Source of the DNA: Colwellia maritima
Lineage (GTDB): Bacteria > Pseudomonadota > Gammaproteobacteria > Enterobacterales > Alteromonadaceae
DNA: 64,000 bases
Assembly: GCF_022669015.1 (NCBI RefSeq)
Contig: NZ_JAKKSL010000002.1
Coordinates: forward strand, 806,001 to 870,000
Direction of reading: 5' to 3'
Under the pieces are notes generated by a model. It saw nothing but the letters and a program-made list of their open reading frames with translations. It had not been told where the DNA came from and did no database searches. Position 1 is the stretch's first letter; each line of letters starts with the position of its first letter. Position numbers and translations under genes: made by a program. Shown piece after piece: positions 33,455-43,002 of the stretch.

Positions 33455-34545
33455 TCAATCATGGTTTACCCCATGAAGTCGGTTATCATATGAATACAAG
33501 ATAACGCCTTGATGAAGTGCATTTGACACTTCAAGTTGCAATACATTTCCTTGTATTACTTTAGTTTTATAACCATTCACAACATGTAAAAAGTTGTATA
33601 AGCCAGTAACACAGCCTAATTCCCCTGTAAATAATGCACTTTGGCAAATGCTTGTTTTGTCATCAACATATCCTGCCAATTGATAATAGGAATCAAGCCA
33701 CGCGTTTTGTAATGTTTCGTCTCCATTACCTGGTAGATATAAATGGGAAAGTCTATCGGGTGCTGTTTGTTGTTCATTATCTTCTGTATTTTCTGCAAAA
33801 TAATGAACACTATCAGTAAATAACTGCGTAACGGCTAAATTTTGTTGTTTACTTGGCGCCACACTATTTTGTATAAAGTCGATTGATATTCCCGTATCAG
33901 CGGCGATATTTGCGTAACAACAATCCCCTCTGAAGGAATGATACCTTGTTCACTTGTTGCCGATACCAAAGTGTTATTAGTGATTAAATTAACGACATCG
34001 TGATATAGCGTATCAACAGCAATAAATAAGATTGTCTTTACTTTTTCGCTTTCAAACAAAGTTTTAGCGGCAGCTAAGGCAATAGGGAAAGCCGCTCGGC
34101 CAAAAGGAAATAATTGACTTTGTGGGTGACTAAATAATTGCGGTAATGCCTGTTGTAATTTTTTAGCAAAATAAGCCAAGGTATTTTCATTATTTATTGC
34201 TGTATTACTTGCATCAATTGCATTATCAAATGACTCTGTAAACTCTGGCAATAACCAAAATACAGGAATATCTAGAGGAAGTGATAACCCTAATTGTTTT
34301 ACTTGTTGATTTAACTGTTTGATTAGATGAATACAACGGGTTACTTTATTTTCATTAAGGCTGTCTTCATTCGCGTAACTGTCACTTGAATTACTTTTAA
34401 GAGAAGAACAAAAATAATTCACATACTGTTTATCATTAATAGTGAACGATGATTCTTCAGGCGGAACAAGCGGTAAGTTTAACGCATGTTCAGTGCTTGC
34501 TTTTGCCCCAATAAGAACATGACTATTATGTAGCTTTACTTTCAT
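33455..34545 (-). CDS. T6SS-associated thiolase-fold-like protein (frame broken near 33856)
   Basis: Adding one base near 33856 joins the parts (STLYKNSVAPSKQQ) into a 363-residue protein. PFGRAAFPIALAAAKTLFES, then ILFIAVDTL and IIPSEGIVVTQIS recall the beta-ketoacyl-synthase/thiolase fold (the S-E-G-A stretch after an alpha/beta core), but an active-site Cys in the usual place is not evident, so it is probably not an enzyme. Such proteins (annotated PRK06147, 3-oxoacyl-ACP-synthase-like, from memory) accompany PAAR and HEAT proteins in other T6SS vgrG loci and may help effector loading; the role is not established. One-base overlap with the HEAT gene. Confidence 0.55.
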
Positions 34546-35785
34546 CAGCCAATATCCAACGCATTCGGGTGCTGAATAAAAGGCTTACCACACCATTGGA
34601 GTTTATATAACATAGCGACACGTCGATGCCATTGACTACCCGATAACAAAATTTCTTCTACCGACTGTGCCGTTAACACCGTACCATTTAATATTCGTTT
34701 ATCATTATTGTCATAGTCATGGTCATGGTCATGGTCAAAAGTTAACCCCAAAAAGGACATGCCTTGTTGCCATGCATAAAGTATTTTTGCTCCGTAGTAG
34801 CGTAAATCTATTTTTCGTTCGTCAATATCGCTATTAAATTGCACAGCTAACGGAATTAATGCATCTAACTTGTTGCCCAATAATATCCGTAGTGCTTGAT
34901 AAGCCGATAATACAAAGTCTTCTAGCTGTAAATATTGCGCAAGGAAAGGGATAAATTTGACATAACCGCTTATACCCATTGCATGAGTAATGTAAGGAAT
35001 AAAGGCTTCATCAGCACTAAGTTGGTTCACTAACTGTGTTATTTCATGTTCATTGAGTGAGCAAATATACACATCAAACAACGTACTTTGCATATAATCA
35101 TTCTGTATAAACTGTGGGTTATTGCTTGTACATCAAACTGATTATTTGCCCTTAGCTCTGTACCTAACTCTGCTCTTAATTCTGTACTCAGACAATTTGA
35201 TAATACATCGATAGTTAGCCAATTTAATACCGATAAATTATTGTTTTGTCTGTCGTTCCTATTTTTATAATTAGGTATCATTTCGTTTAAATAATCATTG
35301 AGTGTTTTACGATAATACAAATGAAATAATACGTGCTGAATAAACGCTTGTTGATGCAAGCATTCATTGGGTTTTGCCGTGATAAAAGATTGGGTTGCCT
35401 GAGTAAAATCTAGCGTAATGATCAACTTATCACCAAGCAGCTTTGCAACAGCTAATACCAGAGATTGTAATTGCGGTTGGGCGCTATTTAAGTACCGTGG
35501 TAATAATTGTTTTTGTAAGCTTGGCTCTAACATTAATTTCAGCGATATAATTAGCGCAAGCTCATCGCCACTATAATGATGTTCAGCGTTGATATGCGTG
35601 TTGAGTTGTTCAACATTTTGGGCGCTAAGAATACATTGGTTATTATTTTCAAACTGAATTAACCGAGCAATTGTTAGTAATTTTTGTGTATTATTAACAA
35701 TGTTGTCTTTATAACAGCAAAAATTCAAACTCAAAACATTTCGTTGAGCCATTAATTGAGCTAGTTGCACAGTTAATTCATCCAT
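34545..35785 (-). CDS. T6SS-associated HEAT-repeat-like protein (TIGR02270-like; frame broken near 35092)
   Basis: One base added at about 35092 joins HSLYRMI to MQSTLFDVYICSLNEHE, giving 413 residues, near the length I recall for the TIGR02270 family. The sequence is almost all helix with Leu-rich repeats such as LNYLNS-AQPQLQSLVLAVAKLLGDK, IPYITHAMGISGYVKFIPFL and LEDFVLSAYQALRILLG, each resembling a HEAT unit. An Asp-His string (DHDHDHDYD, near residue 360) comes from a short tandem DNA repeat at 34713-34740. Its place between PAAR and the thiolase-like gene is the reason for the T6SS assignment; family match moderate, function unknown. Confidence 0.5.
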
Positions 35786-35881
35786 AAGGCTATGTACTTA
35801 ACACAAGAGCAATGTACCGTTTAATTGGTTATGCTCTTGAAATCCTTTTTAATTTATTCAATTTATTTTATCTAATATAGG

Positions 35882-36177
35882 TTACCCAATTAACACCGTT
35901 GGATTACCCACCACAATTGACCCGCCATGAGCGGTGCCATCACCTAAACGAGCAGCAGGCTTTCCATTAATTTTAACTGAACTTGACCCCCAGTAATCGT
36001 GTCGGGTGGCCCAACACAAACAAGCTTATCGCCCTTTCTTGCTGCGGGTAAACTGCCAATTAACACATTGGGTGAACCTGCCACAATAGGACCACCCACA
36101 TGAGGAATAGGTGGGGTTCCTGGATTGACCTTAGGGCAAACATGCATATGCGTGATAGTAGAAGCCGGCATTCCCAT
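35882..36177 (-). CDS. PAAR spike-tip protein (frame broken in the G run 35987-35991)
   Basis: 98 residues once one G is added to a five-G run. Repeated turns MPASTITHMHVCPKV, PIPHVGGPIVAGSPNVLIG, LPAARKGDKLVCVGPPDTI, SSVKINGKPAARLGDGTAHGG and SIVVGNPTVLIG give the PAAR beta-sheet prism with its Cys/His zinc-binding turns. PAAR sits on the tip of VgrG and sharpens the spike or links an effector to it. Without the repair the last third is missing and the protein ends in a nonsense tail (QVQLKLMESLLLV). Upstream of the HEAT and Rhs genes, so it probably carries the Rhs effector. Confidence 0.92.
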
Positions 36178-36260
36178 TTTATCTTCCTTTTAATTGGTTT
36201 GAGGTTAAGTACATTCTATAATTTATGGTAATCTTGATATTGAGTGAAACAAGCAAGTTG

Positions 36261-36614
36261 TTAAGGTTCGCTTAACGGAATTATTAACAAGTTTCCAATA
36301 AATAATTCATGTGCAATCCACTTTATCGATTTAGCTAAACTTTGTGTAGAATCTTGGTAATCATCATGTGCAAGATAGTGAAAGATTTGGTCAATAATAT
36401 TTTCTTTGTTTTTCCACGGGTGTAAATTTCTTAAAAATTGTTCACCATACGTACTACTCACTAAAAATTCTTTTAATGATGCCTTTAATAAAGGATCATC
36501 TGGCTTATCTTCAGGACGACAAACCAAATAATGGTAACCAAACTGACATATAACATAATGCCCTTTGCAAAAACGACCTGAACGACCTACATTAGGGTAT
36601 TGATAAGCTTCCAT
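36261..36614 (-). CDS. Unknown protein between vgrG and PAAR
   Basis: 117 residues, soluble, with a Cys/Tyr/His-rich first 40 residues (GRFCKGHYVICQFGYHYLVC) and a helical C-terminal half. No family recognised. It starts two bases after the vgrG stop and is therefore translated with it. Genes in this slot of a vgrG operon often encode an effector adaptor/chaperone (DUF4123, DUF1795, DUF2169), but it resembles none of those that I know. An effector is also possible. Confidence 0.55.
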   Translation of the reverse strand: MEAYQYPNVGRSGRFCKGHYVICQFGYHYLVCRPEDKPDDPLLKASLKEFLVSSTYGEQFLRNLHPWKNKENIIDQIFHYLAHDDYQDSTQSLAKSIKWIAHELFIGNLLIIPLSEP

Positions 36615-36616
36615 TA

Positions 36617-38424
36617 TTAATTCAACTTAATTTGAGGAGCTTTCATAGTGATACTTGTACCGTTAACTTTTATATCGGTTCCTTGAACTTTGATATTAGT
36701 CCCTTTAATGGTAATAGAACCATCACTAGTCATTTTAATTGAAGCACCACCTGTTTTAAATTCTATTTCGCTACCGGCTGTCATTTTAAGAATATTACCA
36801 ACGTCTAACGTGTCATTATTGGCAATAGTCGTTAGTCTGTCATTGTCAATTGTATCTTTTTGATCATGCTTAACTTTTAGTTCATGGTCTTTTTCGGCTT
36901 GAAAAAATAAGAGTTCTTTACCTTTGTCATCTTCAAAGCGAACTTCATTAAAGTTATCTGCCCCACCATTTTTAGTACTGTGCGATTTGATGCCACTTTG
37001 CGTTTTTTTAGCAGGTAATGCATACGGAGGCATTAAATCAGCATTATAAATAGCACCACTAATAATAGGTTGATCGGGATCACCATTAATAAATTCGACT
37101 AACACTTCTTGGCCGACACGAGGGAAAAAGAATGCGCCCCATTTATTGCCCGCCCAGTTTTGAGCAACACGGATCCAACAAGAGCTTTTACTGTCATATG
37201 CACCTTCACGATCCCAGTGAAATTGCACTTTAACTCGACCATATTTGTCAATGTGTTGTTCGTCACCAGGATCACCAGTAACAACTGCTGTTTGCACACC
37301 GTTTATCAACGGTTTGTTAAGCGATACGGTAGGTCTGTATGGCGTATCTTTAGGTACACATTCAAAATCATTAGTAAAAACATTATCAGACGCCGATTGA
37401 TTGGCACCCGATTGATTGGGCTGTGTTGCATTGGTTCGAATTGCTGTTAATAAATACGTTTTACCCTTATAACTGCTGTCTTCATGATCTTCAAAAGTAA
37501 ATAATTTACCGATACTAAAACTACGGCAATCCCCTTGACCAGAGCACTTATGCATGTCTTTTTGTAATGCTTCTAACTGGGTATTAGCATAGGGTTGTGG
37601 ACGTTTGTTAAATTCTGATTCGCCTAAATAGTCAAATATTTCCAAACTACCTTGCGCCGGCAAACTTGCGGTTACTTTATTGCCACTTGGAAAAAGCGTC
37701 GGTTGTTCAAAATCATAACCTTTTTGTTGGTATGCTCCACTAACCATACTCAAACCACCTTGCCAATGCGACACATGGGGTTTGGAAAGATGTCCTGAAA
37801 AACATCTAACTTTTGCTTCAGCACATTTTTTATAAGCGGTAATATCATCAGCTAAAACTAACGTGTGTGCTGAGCTACTGTGTTCAAAAAAGTAAAAAAT
37901 ACCTTCTTGTTGTAATAAGCGCGCAACAAAATCTAAATCAGACTCTTGGTATTGCACACAGTATTCGTATTTGGGATAAGATTTGGTAGTTTTATCTTGA
38001 AAAGCAACACTGTGCTGTCCAAAAAGATCTGCCACTATATCTATCACTGATAAGTTTTGGTAAATACGGCAGTTACTTCTTTTTTCATAAACGCAGCTGT
38101 TGGCACAATAACAGCTTGGTAATCAATATAATCTGCAGCATCATCAGGGGTTGATGTGCGCATACCCGTTGACTCTAGATGGCTAACAACACCATGGTAA
38201 TAACGAATAGCACCACCACTTTCAGCATTTCTTAACGAAACGCAAACATTTTTGCCCACTAAGCCATCGAGTGAAATAGTTGTACCGACAGTAAACATAG
38301 AAACTGTAAAAGAATACAGTTGTGAAATAGCCTCGGTGGCACAAAGATGTGTTAAATAAAGGGTATCTTTACCTAAGGGTGTAGAGATAGAGATAATATT
38401 ATTTTTTTGGGTAGCTTTTTGCAT
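36617..38424 (-). CDS. vgrG: T6SS spike protein VgrG/TssI (frame broken near 38079)
   Basis: About 602 residues. The gp27-like base domain begins ISISTPLGKDTLYLTHL; the frame breaks in the A run of GAAAAAAG and one added A restores KRSNCRIYQNLSVIDI, the conserved (R)SNCRIFQ motif. The centre has EYCVQYQESDLDFVARLLQQEGI, the OB-fold part DEQHIDKYGRVKVQFHWD with WIRVAQNWAGNKWG and FPRVGQEVLVEFINGDPDQP, and the gp5-like beta needle ends in ITIKGTNIKVQGTDIKVN. No C-terminal effector domain. Start chosen as ATG at 38424 with GAGG about six bases upstream; a TTG four codons earlier has no such site. A strong terminator lies just upstream, separating it partly from hcp. Confidence 0.95.
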
Positions 38425-38437
38425 TCCTTGCCTCAAT

Positions 38438-38475
38438 AATCAAAAATAACCTTAAGGGATTAATCCCTTAAGGTT
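38438..38475 (-). terminator. Terminator/attenuator between hcp and vgrG
   Basis: A 28-bp palindrome, perfect over its whole length (38448-38475), is followed on the minus strand by a TTATTTTTGATT tract. It lies 17 bases after the hcp stop and 23 before the vgrG start, so it should cut most hcp transcripts and lower vgrG, a sensible way to make Hcp far more abundant than VgrG. Confidence 0.85.
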
Positions 38476-38491
38476 TAGGTAACAAAAAAAA

Positions 38492-38971
38492 TTACATTTG
38501 TTGACCTTTAACACCACTGTAGCCGTATCTAAGCGCAGCAGTAATGTTGTTTTTGTCGTCTGTTGGTGTAACAGCCATCATCATTTCAGTGTAACTAATA
38601 GTGATAGTTTCAACTGGACGATCGCCCTGAATTGAAACACTATAGCTAGAAATCATTGCATCAGTTAATTCAATTTGCATGATTTCTTCAATTTTGTCAC
38701 CTTGTTTAGTGATATAAAAAATTGCTTTTTTACCTTTACCGATGGTTGCTTCTTCAAATAAATACGTTGATGCATTATCTTGAAGTTTAGTGATTGTTAC
38801 ATCACCAAGACGTGTTGCGCTAGCTTCACGATCTTGTGCTGTACCAGTGTATGAAGAAAGTTCACGGCTAACATTCCAATCAACAGAAAGTACAGTTATT
38901 TTGTCTTTGTATCCTTCAGCCGTTGTTTCGCCTTTAATTCCTTCGTAGTCCAAATATGTATTTGCTTGCAT
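38492..38971 (-). CDS. hcp: T6SS tube protein Hcp/TssD
   Basis: 159 residues from the ATG at 38971, which has AAAGGAGC about nine bases upstream; an ATG 11 codons earlier has no such site and is unlikely. MQANTYLDYEGIKGETTAEGYKDKI, VLSVDWNVSRELSSYTGTAQDREASATRLGDVTI and IELTDAMISSYSVSIQGDRPVETITISYTE are the Hcp family hallmarks. Hcp hexamers stack as the inner tube and carry small effectors. Flanked by its own upstream region and a terminator, so it is a highly expressed single-gene unit. Intact. Confidence 0.96.
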   Translation of the reverse strand: MQANTYLDYEGIKGETTAEGYKDKITVLSVDWNVSRELSSYTGTAQDREASATRLGDVTITKLQDNASTYLFEEATIGKGKKAIFYITKQGDKIEEIMQIELTDAMISSYSVSIQGDRPVETITISYTEMMMAVTPTDDKNNITAALRYGYSGVKGQQM

Positions 38972-39244
38972 TATTAATGCTCCTTTTGCATGTATTGTAT
39001 CCATTAATGGATAGGCTATTTTTAATTTAATTAAACATTAAATTAAATTTTATAGAATATAAAAATCTACACTCTATTTTATAAAAAAACTCATTCTTAC
39101 CAACATAACTGTACATAAAAAGTTTGTTTATAAAATAGCTGAATTATCACCAAATAAAAAAAGATTATACTCAAAAAGAATAACATCGCAACAATAAAAT
39201 AAAAATAAAATACAATTAAATCAATATATTACATTAAACACAGC
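38972..39244 (-). promoter_or_regulatory. hcp upstream region with an AT-only hairpin
   Basis: No gene is seen here. After the clpV terminator the region must hold the hcp promoter, but I cannot place -35/-10 boxes and found no clear -24/-12 sigma-54 motif. An 11-bp perfect inverted repeat of TTTAATTTAAT with a 5-base loop lies at 39021-39047, in the leader just upstream of the hcp ribosome-binding site. Confidence 0.5.
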
Positions 39245-39284
39245 AATAAAAACAGATGCCTTCCTTAATAATAAGGAAAGCATC
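39245..39284 (-). terminator. Rho-independent terminator after clpV
   Basis: A GATGC-TTTCCTTA / TAAGGAA-GGCATC stem (39255-39284) is followed on the minus strand by TGTTTTTATT. It begins about 30 bases after the clpV stop codon and closes the T6SS structural operon before hcp. Confidence 0.87.
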
Positions 39285-39312
39285 ATAAATCCGTTATCGT
39301 GATTGCTAAATA

Positions 39313-41916
39313 CTAAACTTTATAAGTAAACTCATCTTCCTTAACATTAATATTCACGTTGGTCGTTTTCTTATCGCTAGTCATCTTATTCAAAATTTTA
39401 ATCGATAATTCAGGTAACATAATATTTTGTAAAATATTATGAATATTGCGAGCTCCTGACCCGACGTCCTGGCATAGCGAAACTATTTTTTTCACCACGT
39501 CATCACTGTATGTAAATTTAGCTTGATGGTGATTGGTTAGTCTTACTCCAATTCGTGCCAATTGAAGTTTAGTTATTTGATTGAGCATCTCGTCGGATAG
39601 TGGAACATAAGGCACAACATTAATACGTCCTAAAAACGCCGGTTTGAAATATGCTAATAAGTCATCTTGTAATGCTTTACGTAAACCAGTGATAGATGGT
39701 GCTGTGTTTTCATCTTCAAATAACGTCATTGTTGTATCTGTACCCGCATTTGAGGTCATAATAATAATGGTGTTTTTGAAATCAATATCTCTACCTTCAC
39801 CATCTTTGATCGTTCCTTTATCAAAAACTTGATAAAAAATATCTTGTACCCCTGGATGTGCTTTTTCCATTTCATCTAATAAAATAACACTGTAAGGTTT
39901 ACGACGTACTGCTTCCGTAAGTACTCCACCCTCACCATAGCCAACATAGCCAGGAGGAGAACCAAGTAATAAAGAAACTTTATGTTCTTCCTTAAACTCA
40001 GACATGTTGATAACAGTAATATTTTCTTCACTTCCGTACACTTGCTCGGCTAGTGTCAGTGCAGTTTCGGTTTTACCTACTCCACTTGGCCCTGCAAGTA
40101 AAAAGACACCAATAGGACGTTTTTCATCTCCTAATTGTGCTCTTGATATTTGTACTGTTTTAGCAATAAGATCCAGTGCATGAGGTTGGCCAATAATTCT
40201 TTTTTCCATGGTGTCTTTTAACGACAAAACCATGTCAATTTCATCGTTTTGCATTTTACCAACAGGAATACCTGTCCAATCAGAAATAACCTCAGCAACC
40301 GGCTGTTCATCAACTTGCCAGTGCACCATAGGTTGAAGATTTTTAGATAATTTATCCTTTAATTTGTTTAACTCTTTCAACTTTTTATCGTAATCTTCAA
40401 CATCATCTTGCTGTAATTCTGTTACTAGTGTTGCAACGTTTTTCACAAGCTCAAGTTCATCTTGCCATTGCTTTGTTAACGGTAATAAAGCTTGTTGAGT
40501 CTGTTTTAAGGTTTTGCTTAATTCTTGTAATTGCTTTTTATGATCTGTGCCTGTTTTGACTTCTCGTTTTAACAAGTTTATTTGCGCTTGAATTTGTTGT
40601 TCGGTACGTTGTAAATTTTCTACAGCGCCAGGAGTAGAGCCCTGACTCATTGCTACTCTTGCACAAGCAGTATCAAGTAAACTCACGGCTTTATCAGGTA
40701 ATTGTCGCCCGGTAATATATCGGTGAGATAAGCTGACAGAAGCACGAAGCGCTTGATCAGAAATAATGATTTTATGGTGGCTTTCCATGACAGGTAATAA
40801 ACCACGCATCATAACAATTGCTTGCTTCTCTGTTGGTTCTTCAATTTTAACCACTTGAAAACGACGTGTTAAGGCAGCATCTTTTTCAAAGTATTTTTTA
40901 TACTCGGCCCAAGTCGTGGCCGCTATCATTCTCAACTCACCTCGCGCAAGTGCCGGTTTCAGTAGATTAGCGGCGTCATTTTGTCCTGCTTGTCCACCGC
41001 TTCCAATCATTGTGTGCGCTTCATCAATAAATAAAATAATAGGATTTATCGAATTTTTAACTTCATTTATCAGTGATTTCAAACGGTTTTCGAATTCACC
41101 TTTCATTCCTGCACCTGCTTGTAATAGTGCTAGGTCTAATACATGAACGCGTACTTTTTTCAATGCTTTGGGTACATCTTGTTGTGATATTTTAAGCGCT
41201 AACCCTTCAACAACAGCTGTTTTACCAACACCGGCTTCCCCAGTCAAAATGGGATTATTTTGTCTACGGCGAGTTAAAATATCTATCATCTGCCGAATTT
41301 CATTATCACGCCCTAGAATAGGATCAATTTTACCTAATTCAGCTTGTGCAGTTAAATCTTGTGTGTATTGATCTAAACTCGGCGTTTTGGTTGTTTTAGT
41401 TACCCTAGCATCATGGTTAGAGGGATTATCCCCCGTTGATTCACTTGATTGATTTGAAAGTTGTGGCCAAGCATGAAGTAACTGTCCCGCATCAATTTTT
41501 AGTAGCTGTTTCGCGGAGCGAGAAATAAGTACACTTAATGAATCATTATTTAATAATGTATAAATAATATAAGCTGTGCGGATAGCATTATCATTAAACT
41601 CAATCGTAGTATTAAGCCAAGTTTGGCTCAATAAGTTAACAATATGTGGAGATAAACTGGGGGCAGCGCTATTACCTGTTTTTAATTTTTCTAAACCTTG
41701 TTGTAGCTCTTTCATTAACAAAGCACGATCAACAGAAAAACTAGCCATGATGAGTCTTAAGTCGTCCGATTCCTTTTCAAGTAAAGCAAGTAACCAATGC
41801 TCTATTTCCACAGTAAATTGACTTCTGCTATGACAAATACTTGCTGCAGCCTCTAGTGACTGCCTACAATCTGGTGTTAGTTTTTCTACGAGTTTACTTA
41901 AGGTCATTGCTGACAT
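39313..41916 (-). CDS. clpV: T6SS sheath-disassembly ATPase ClpV/TssH
   Basis: 867 residues. An N-terminal Clp repeat domain (residues 1-150) recognises contracted sheath; AAA domain 1 has Walker A GEAGVGKT near 226-233 and FIDEAHTMIGSGG; a coiled-coil middle region follows; AAA domain 2 has GPSGVGKT near 606-613, LLGSPPGYVGYGEGG and IILLDEMEKAHPGVQDIF. ClpV extracts TssC from contracted sheaths so that subunits can be reused. It is the last gene of the structural operon, 63 bp after tssG, with a terminator behind it. Distinguished from ClpB by the T6SS context and the N-domain. Intact. Confidence 0.96.
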   Translation of the reverse strand: MSAMTLSKLVEKLTPDCRQSLEAAASICHSRSQFTVEIEHWLLALLEKESDDLRLIMASFSVDRALLMKELQQGLEKLKTGNSAAPSLSPHIVNLLSQTWLNTTIEFNDNAIRTAYIIYTLLNNDSLSVLISRSAKQLLKIDAGQLLHAWPQLSNQSSESTGDNPSNHDARVTKTTKTPSLDQYTQDLTAQAELGKIDPILGRDNEIRQMIDILTRRRQNNPILTGEAGVGKTAVVEGLALKISQQDVPKALKKVRVHVLDLALLQAGAGMKGEFENRLKSLINEVKNSINPIILFIDEAHTMIGSGGQAGQNDAANLLKPALARGELRMIAATTWAEYKKYFEKDAALTRRFQVVKIEEPTEKQAIVMMRGLLPVMESHHKIIISDQALRASVSLSHRYITGRQLPDKAVSLLDTACARVAMSQGSTPGAVENLQRTEQQIQAQINLLKREVKTGTDHKKQLQELSKTLKQTQQALLPLTKQWQDELELVKNVATLVTELQQDDVEDYDKKLKELNKLKDKLSKNLQPMVHWQVDEQPVAEVISDWTGIPVGKMQNDEIDMVLSLKDTMEKRIIGQPHALDLIAKTVQISRAQLGDEKRPIGVFLLAGPSGVGKTETALTLAEQVYGSEENITVINMSEFKEEHKVSLLLGSPPGYVGYGEGGVLTEAVRRKPYSVILLDEMEKAHPGVQDIFYQVFDKGTIKDGEGRDIDFKNTIIIMTSNAGTDTTMTLFEDENTAPSITGLRKALQDDLLAYFKPAFLGRINVVPYVPLSDEMLNQITKLQLARIGVRLTNHHQAKFTYSDDVVKKIVSLCQDVGSGARNIHNILQNIMLPELSIKILNKMTSDKKTTNVNINVKEDEFTYKV

Positions 41917-41979
41917 ATTCGTTAGTCCCTTATTTTTTCATTTTCTTATAATTCAATTTGTTATAGTGTAATTATCTAA

Positions 41980-42966
41980 CTACAACGGTAATAAGCACGT
42001 TTTTAATTCTGTATTCTTTTTTGATAATAAACCACACCCATGCCCTAACGGTACAGCGGCTTTAGAAAATTGTGCCATTGGAATTTGCCTAGTTTGTATC
42101 TCTAGGTGTAATTTAAATTTCATAGCAATACCTAAATAACTTTTTATCAAACTCTTTAACAAGCGACTTGTTTCTTGTCCCGGTAAAAATGAACGTATTG
42201 GTGTATCGGTTCTCGGTTTGATAACAATCGCTATACCCGCATTGATATCCCATACTTTACTGCCAATGGTGGCATCAACCCCAAAGGCTGCAAACTGCCC
42301 TTCAGGAGATTTTCTACCGCCTAAACGTGTTTGATCAGTAATCGATAATTTCTGCCATCGACCTTGAAATTGTTTAATCGTCACGTCACATTGGGTAAAA
42401 TCTTTTAGAATCAATGTTAGACCATCAATGGTTCTAATTTTCTTATTAAATAAACCAGCGTAATATTGTTTTATTGCTTGTTCGCCAGACAGTTTTTTTA
42501 ACACTGAGGTAAAGCTGTCAGGGTTATCCTGTACATTATTTTGATAATTTACAGAAAATCTATATTTTTCCCAGGCACGATAAAAAAGTGAAATAAGACG
42601 GTGATTGAATAAATCGTAAAAATCACGCATGCCCGTATCTTTTAATTTGAGCCTTTCTAACACTAATTCACTGTAATGTTGCGGCAATGCGCCACTTATA
42701 CCCGTTAGCCCCATAAAAGAAACATGCATATCTACAGCAACTTTATCCTTATCATGACTATCTTTTAGCGTAATTTTACTAATAGATTGACCAGGAAAAC
42801 CTAAATGTTGATCAGCCTTAAATCTAATAAGCTCACTTTTGGGTATACCGTCGTGCCCCACTTTATTGTGCTTAGACTTATTTGAATTCAATTGCTGCTG
42901 CAAAATGAACACGGCTTTATAAAAGTCATGTTCATTTGGGTTATCTATCAGTGATTGAATACTCAT
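41980..42966 (-). CDS. tssG: T6SS baseplate protein TssG
   Basis: 328 residues. FYKAVFILQQQL, FKADQHLGFPGQSISKI, VSFMGLTGISGALPQHYSELV and DMHVSF-type stretches are diagnostic for TssG (ImpH), followed by FYDLFNHRLISLFYRAWEKYRF. TssG joins TssF, TssE and TssK in the baseplate wedge that holds VgrG and starts tube assembly. Short 36-bp gap after tssF and 63 bp to clpV. Intact. Confidence 0.95.
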   Translation of the reverse strand: MSIQSLIDNPNEHDFYKAVFILQQQLNSNKSKHNKVGHDGIPKSELIRFKADQHLGFPGQSISKITLKDSHDKDKVAVDMHVSFMGLTGISGALPQHYSELVLERLKLKDTGMRDFYDLFNHRLISLFYRAWEKYRFSVNYQNNVQDNPDSFTSVLKKLSGEQAIKQYYAGLFNKKIRTIDGLTLILKDFTQCDVTIKQFQGRWQKLSITDQTRLGGRKSPEGQFAAFGVDATIGSKVWDINAGIAIVIKPRTDTPIRSFLPGQETSRLLKSLIKSYLGIAMKFKLHLEIQTRQIPMAQFSKAAVPLGHGCGLLSKKNTELKTCLLPL

Positions 42967-43002
42967 ATTTTAATACTCATACTCTTTAATCATTCTCTTT
43001 AA

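Noticed and set aside
34713..34740. Metal-binding function from the Asp-His string in the HEAT-like protein
   Set aside because: It is encoded by a short tandem TCATGG repeat and is more likely a repeat expansion in a loop than a designed metal site.
39005..39244. Sigma-54 promoter for hcp
   Set aside because: I looked for the TGGCA-N7-TTGC pattern on the minus strand; the closest match has GG and GC 14 bases apart instead of 10.
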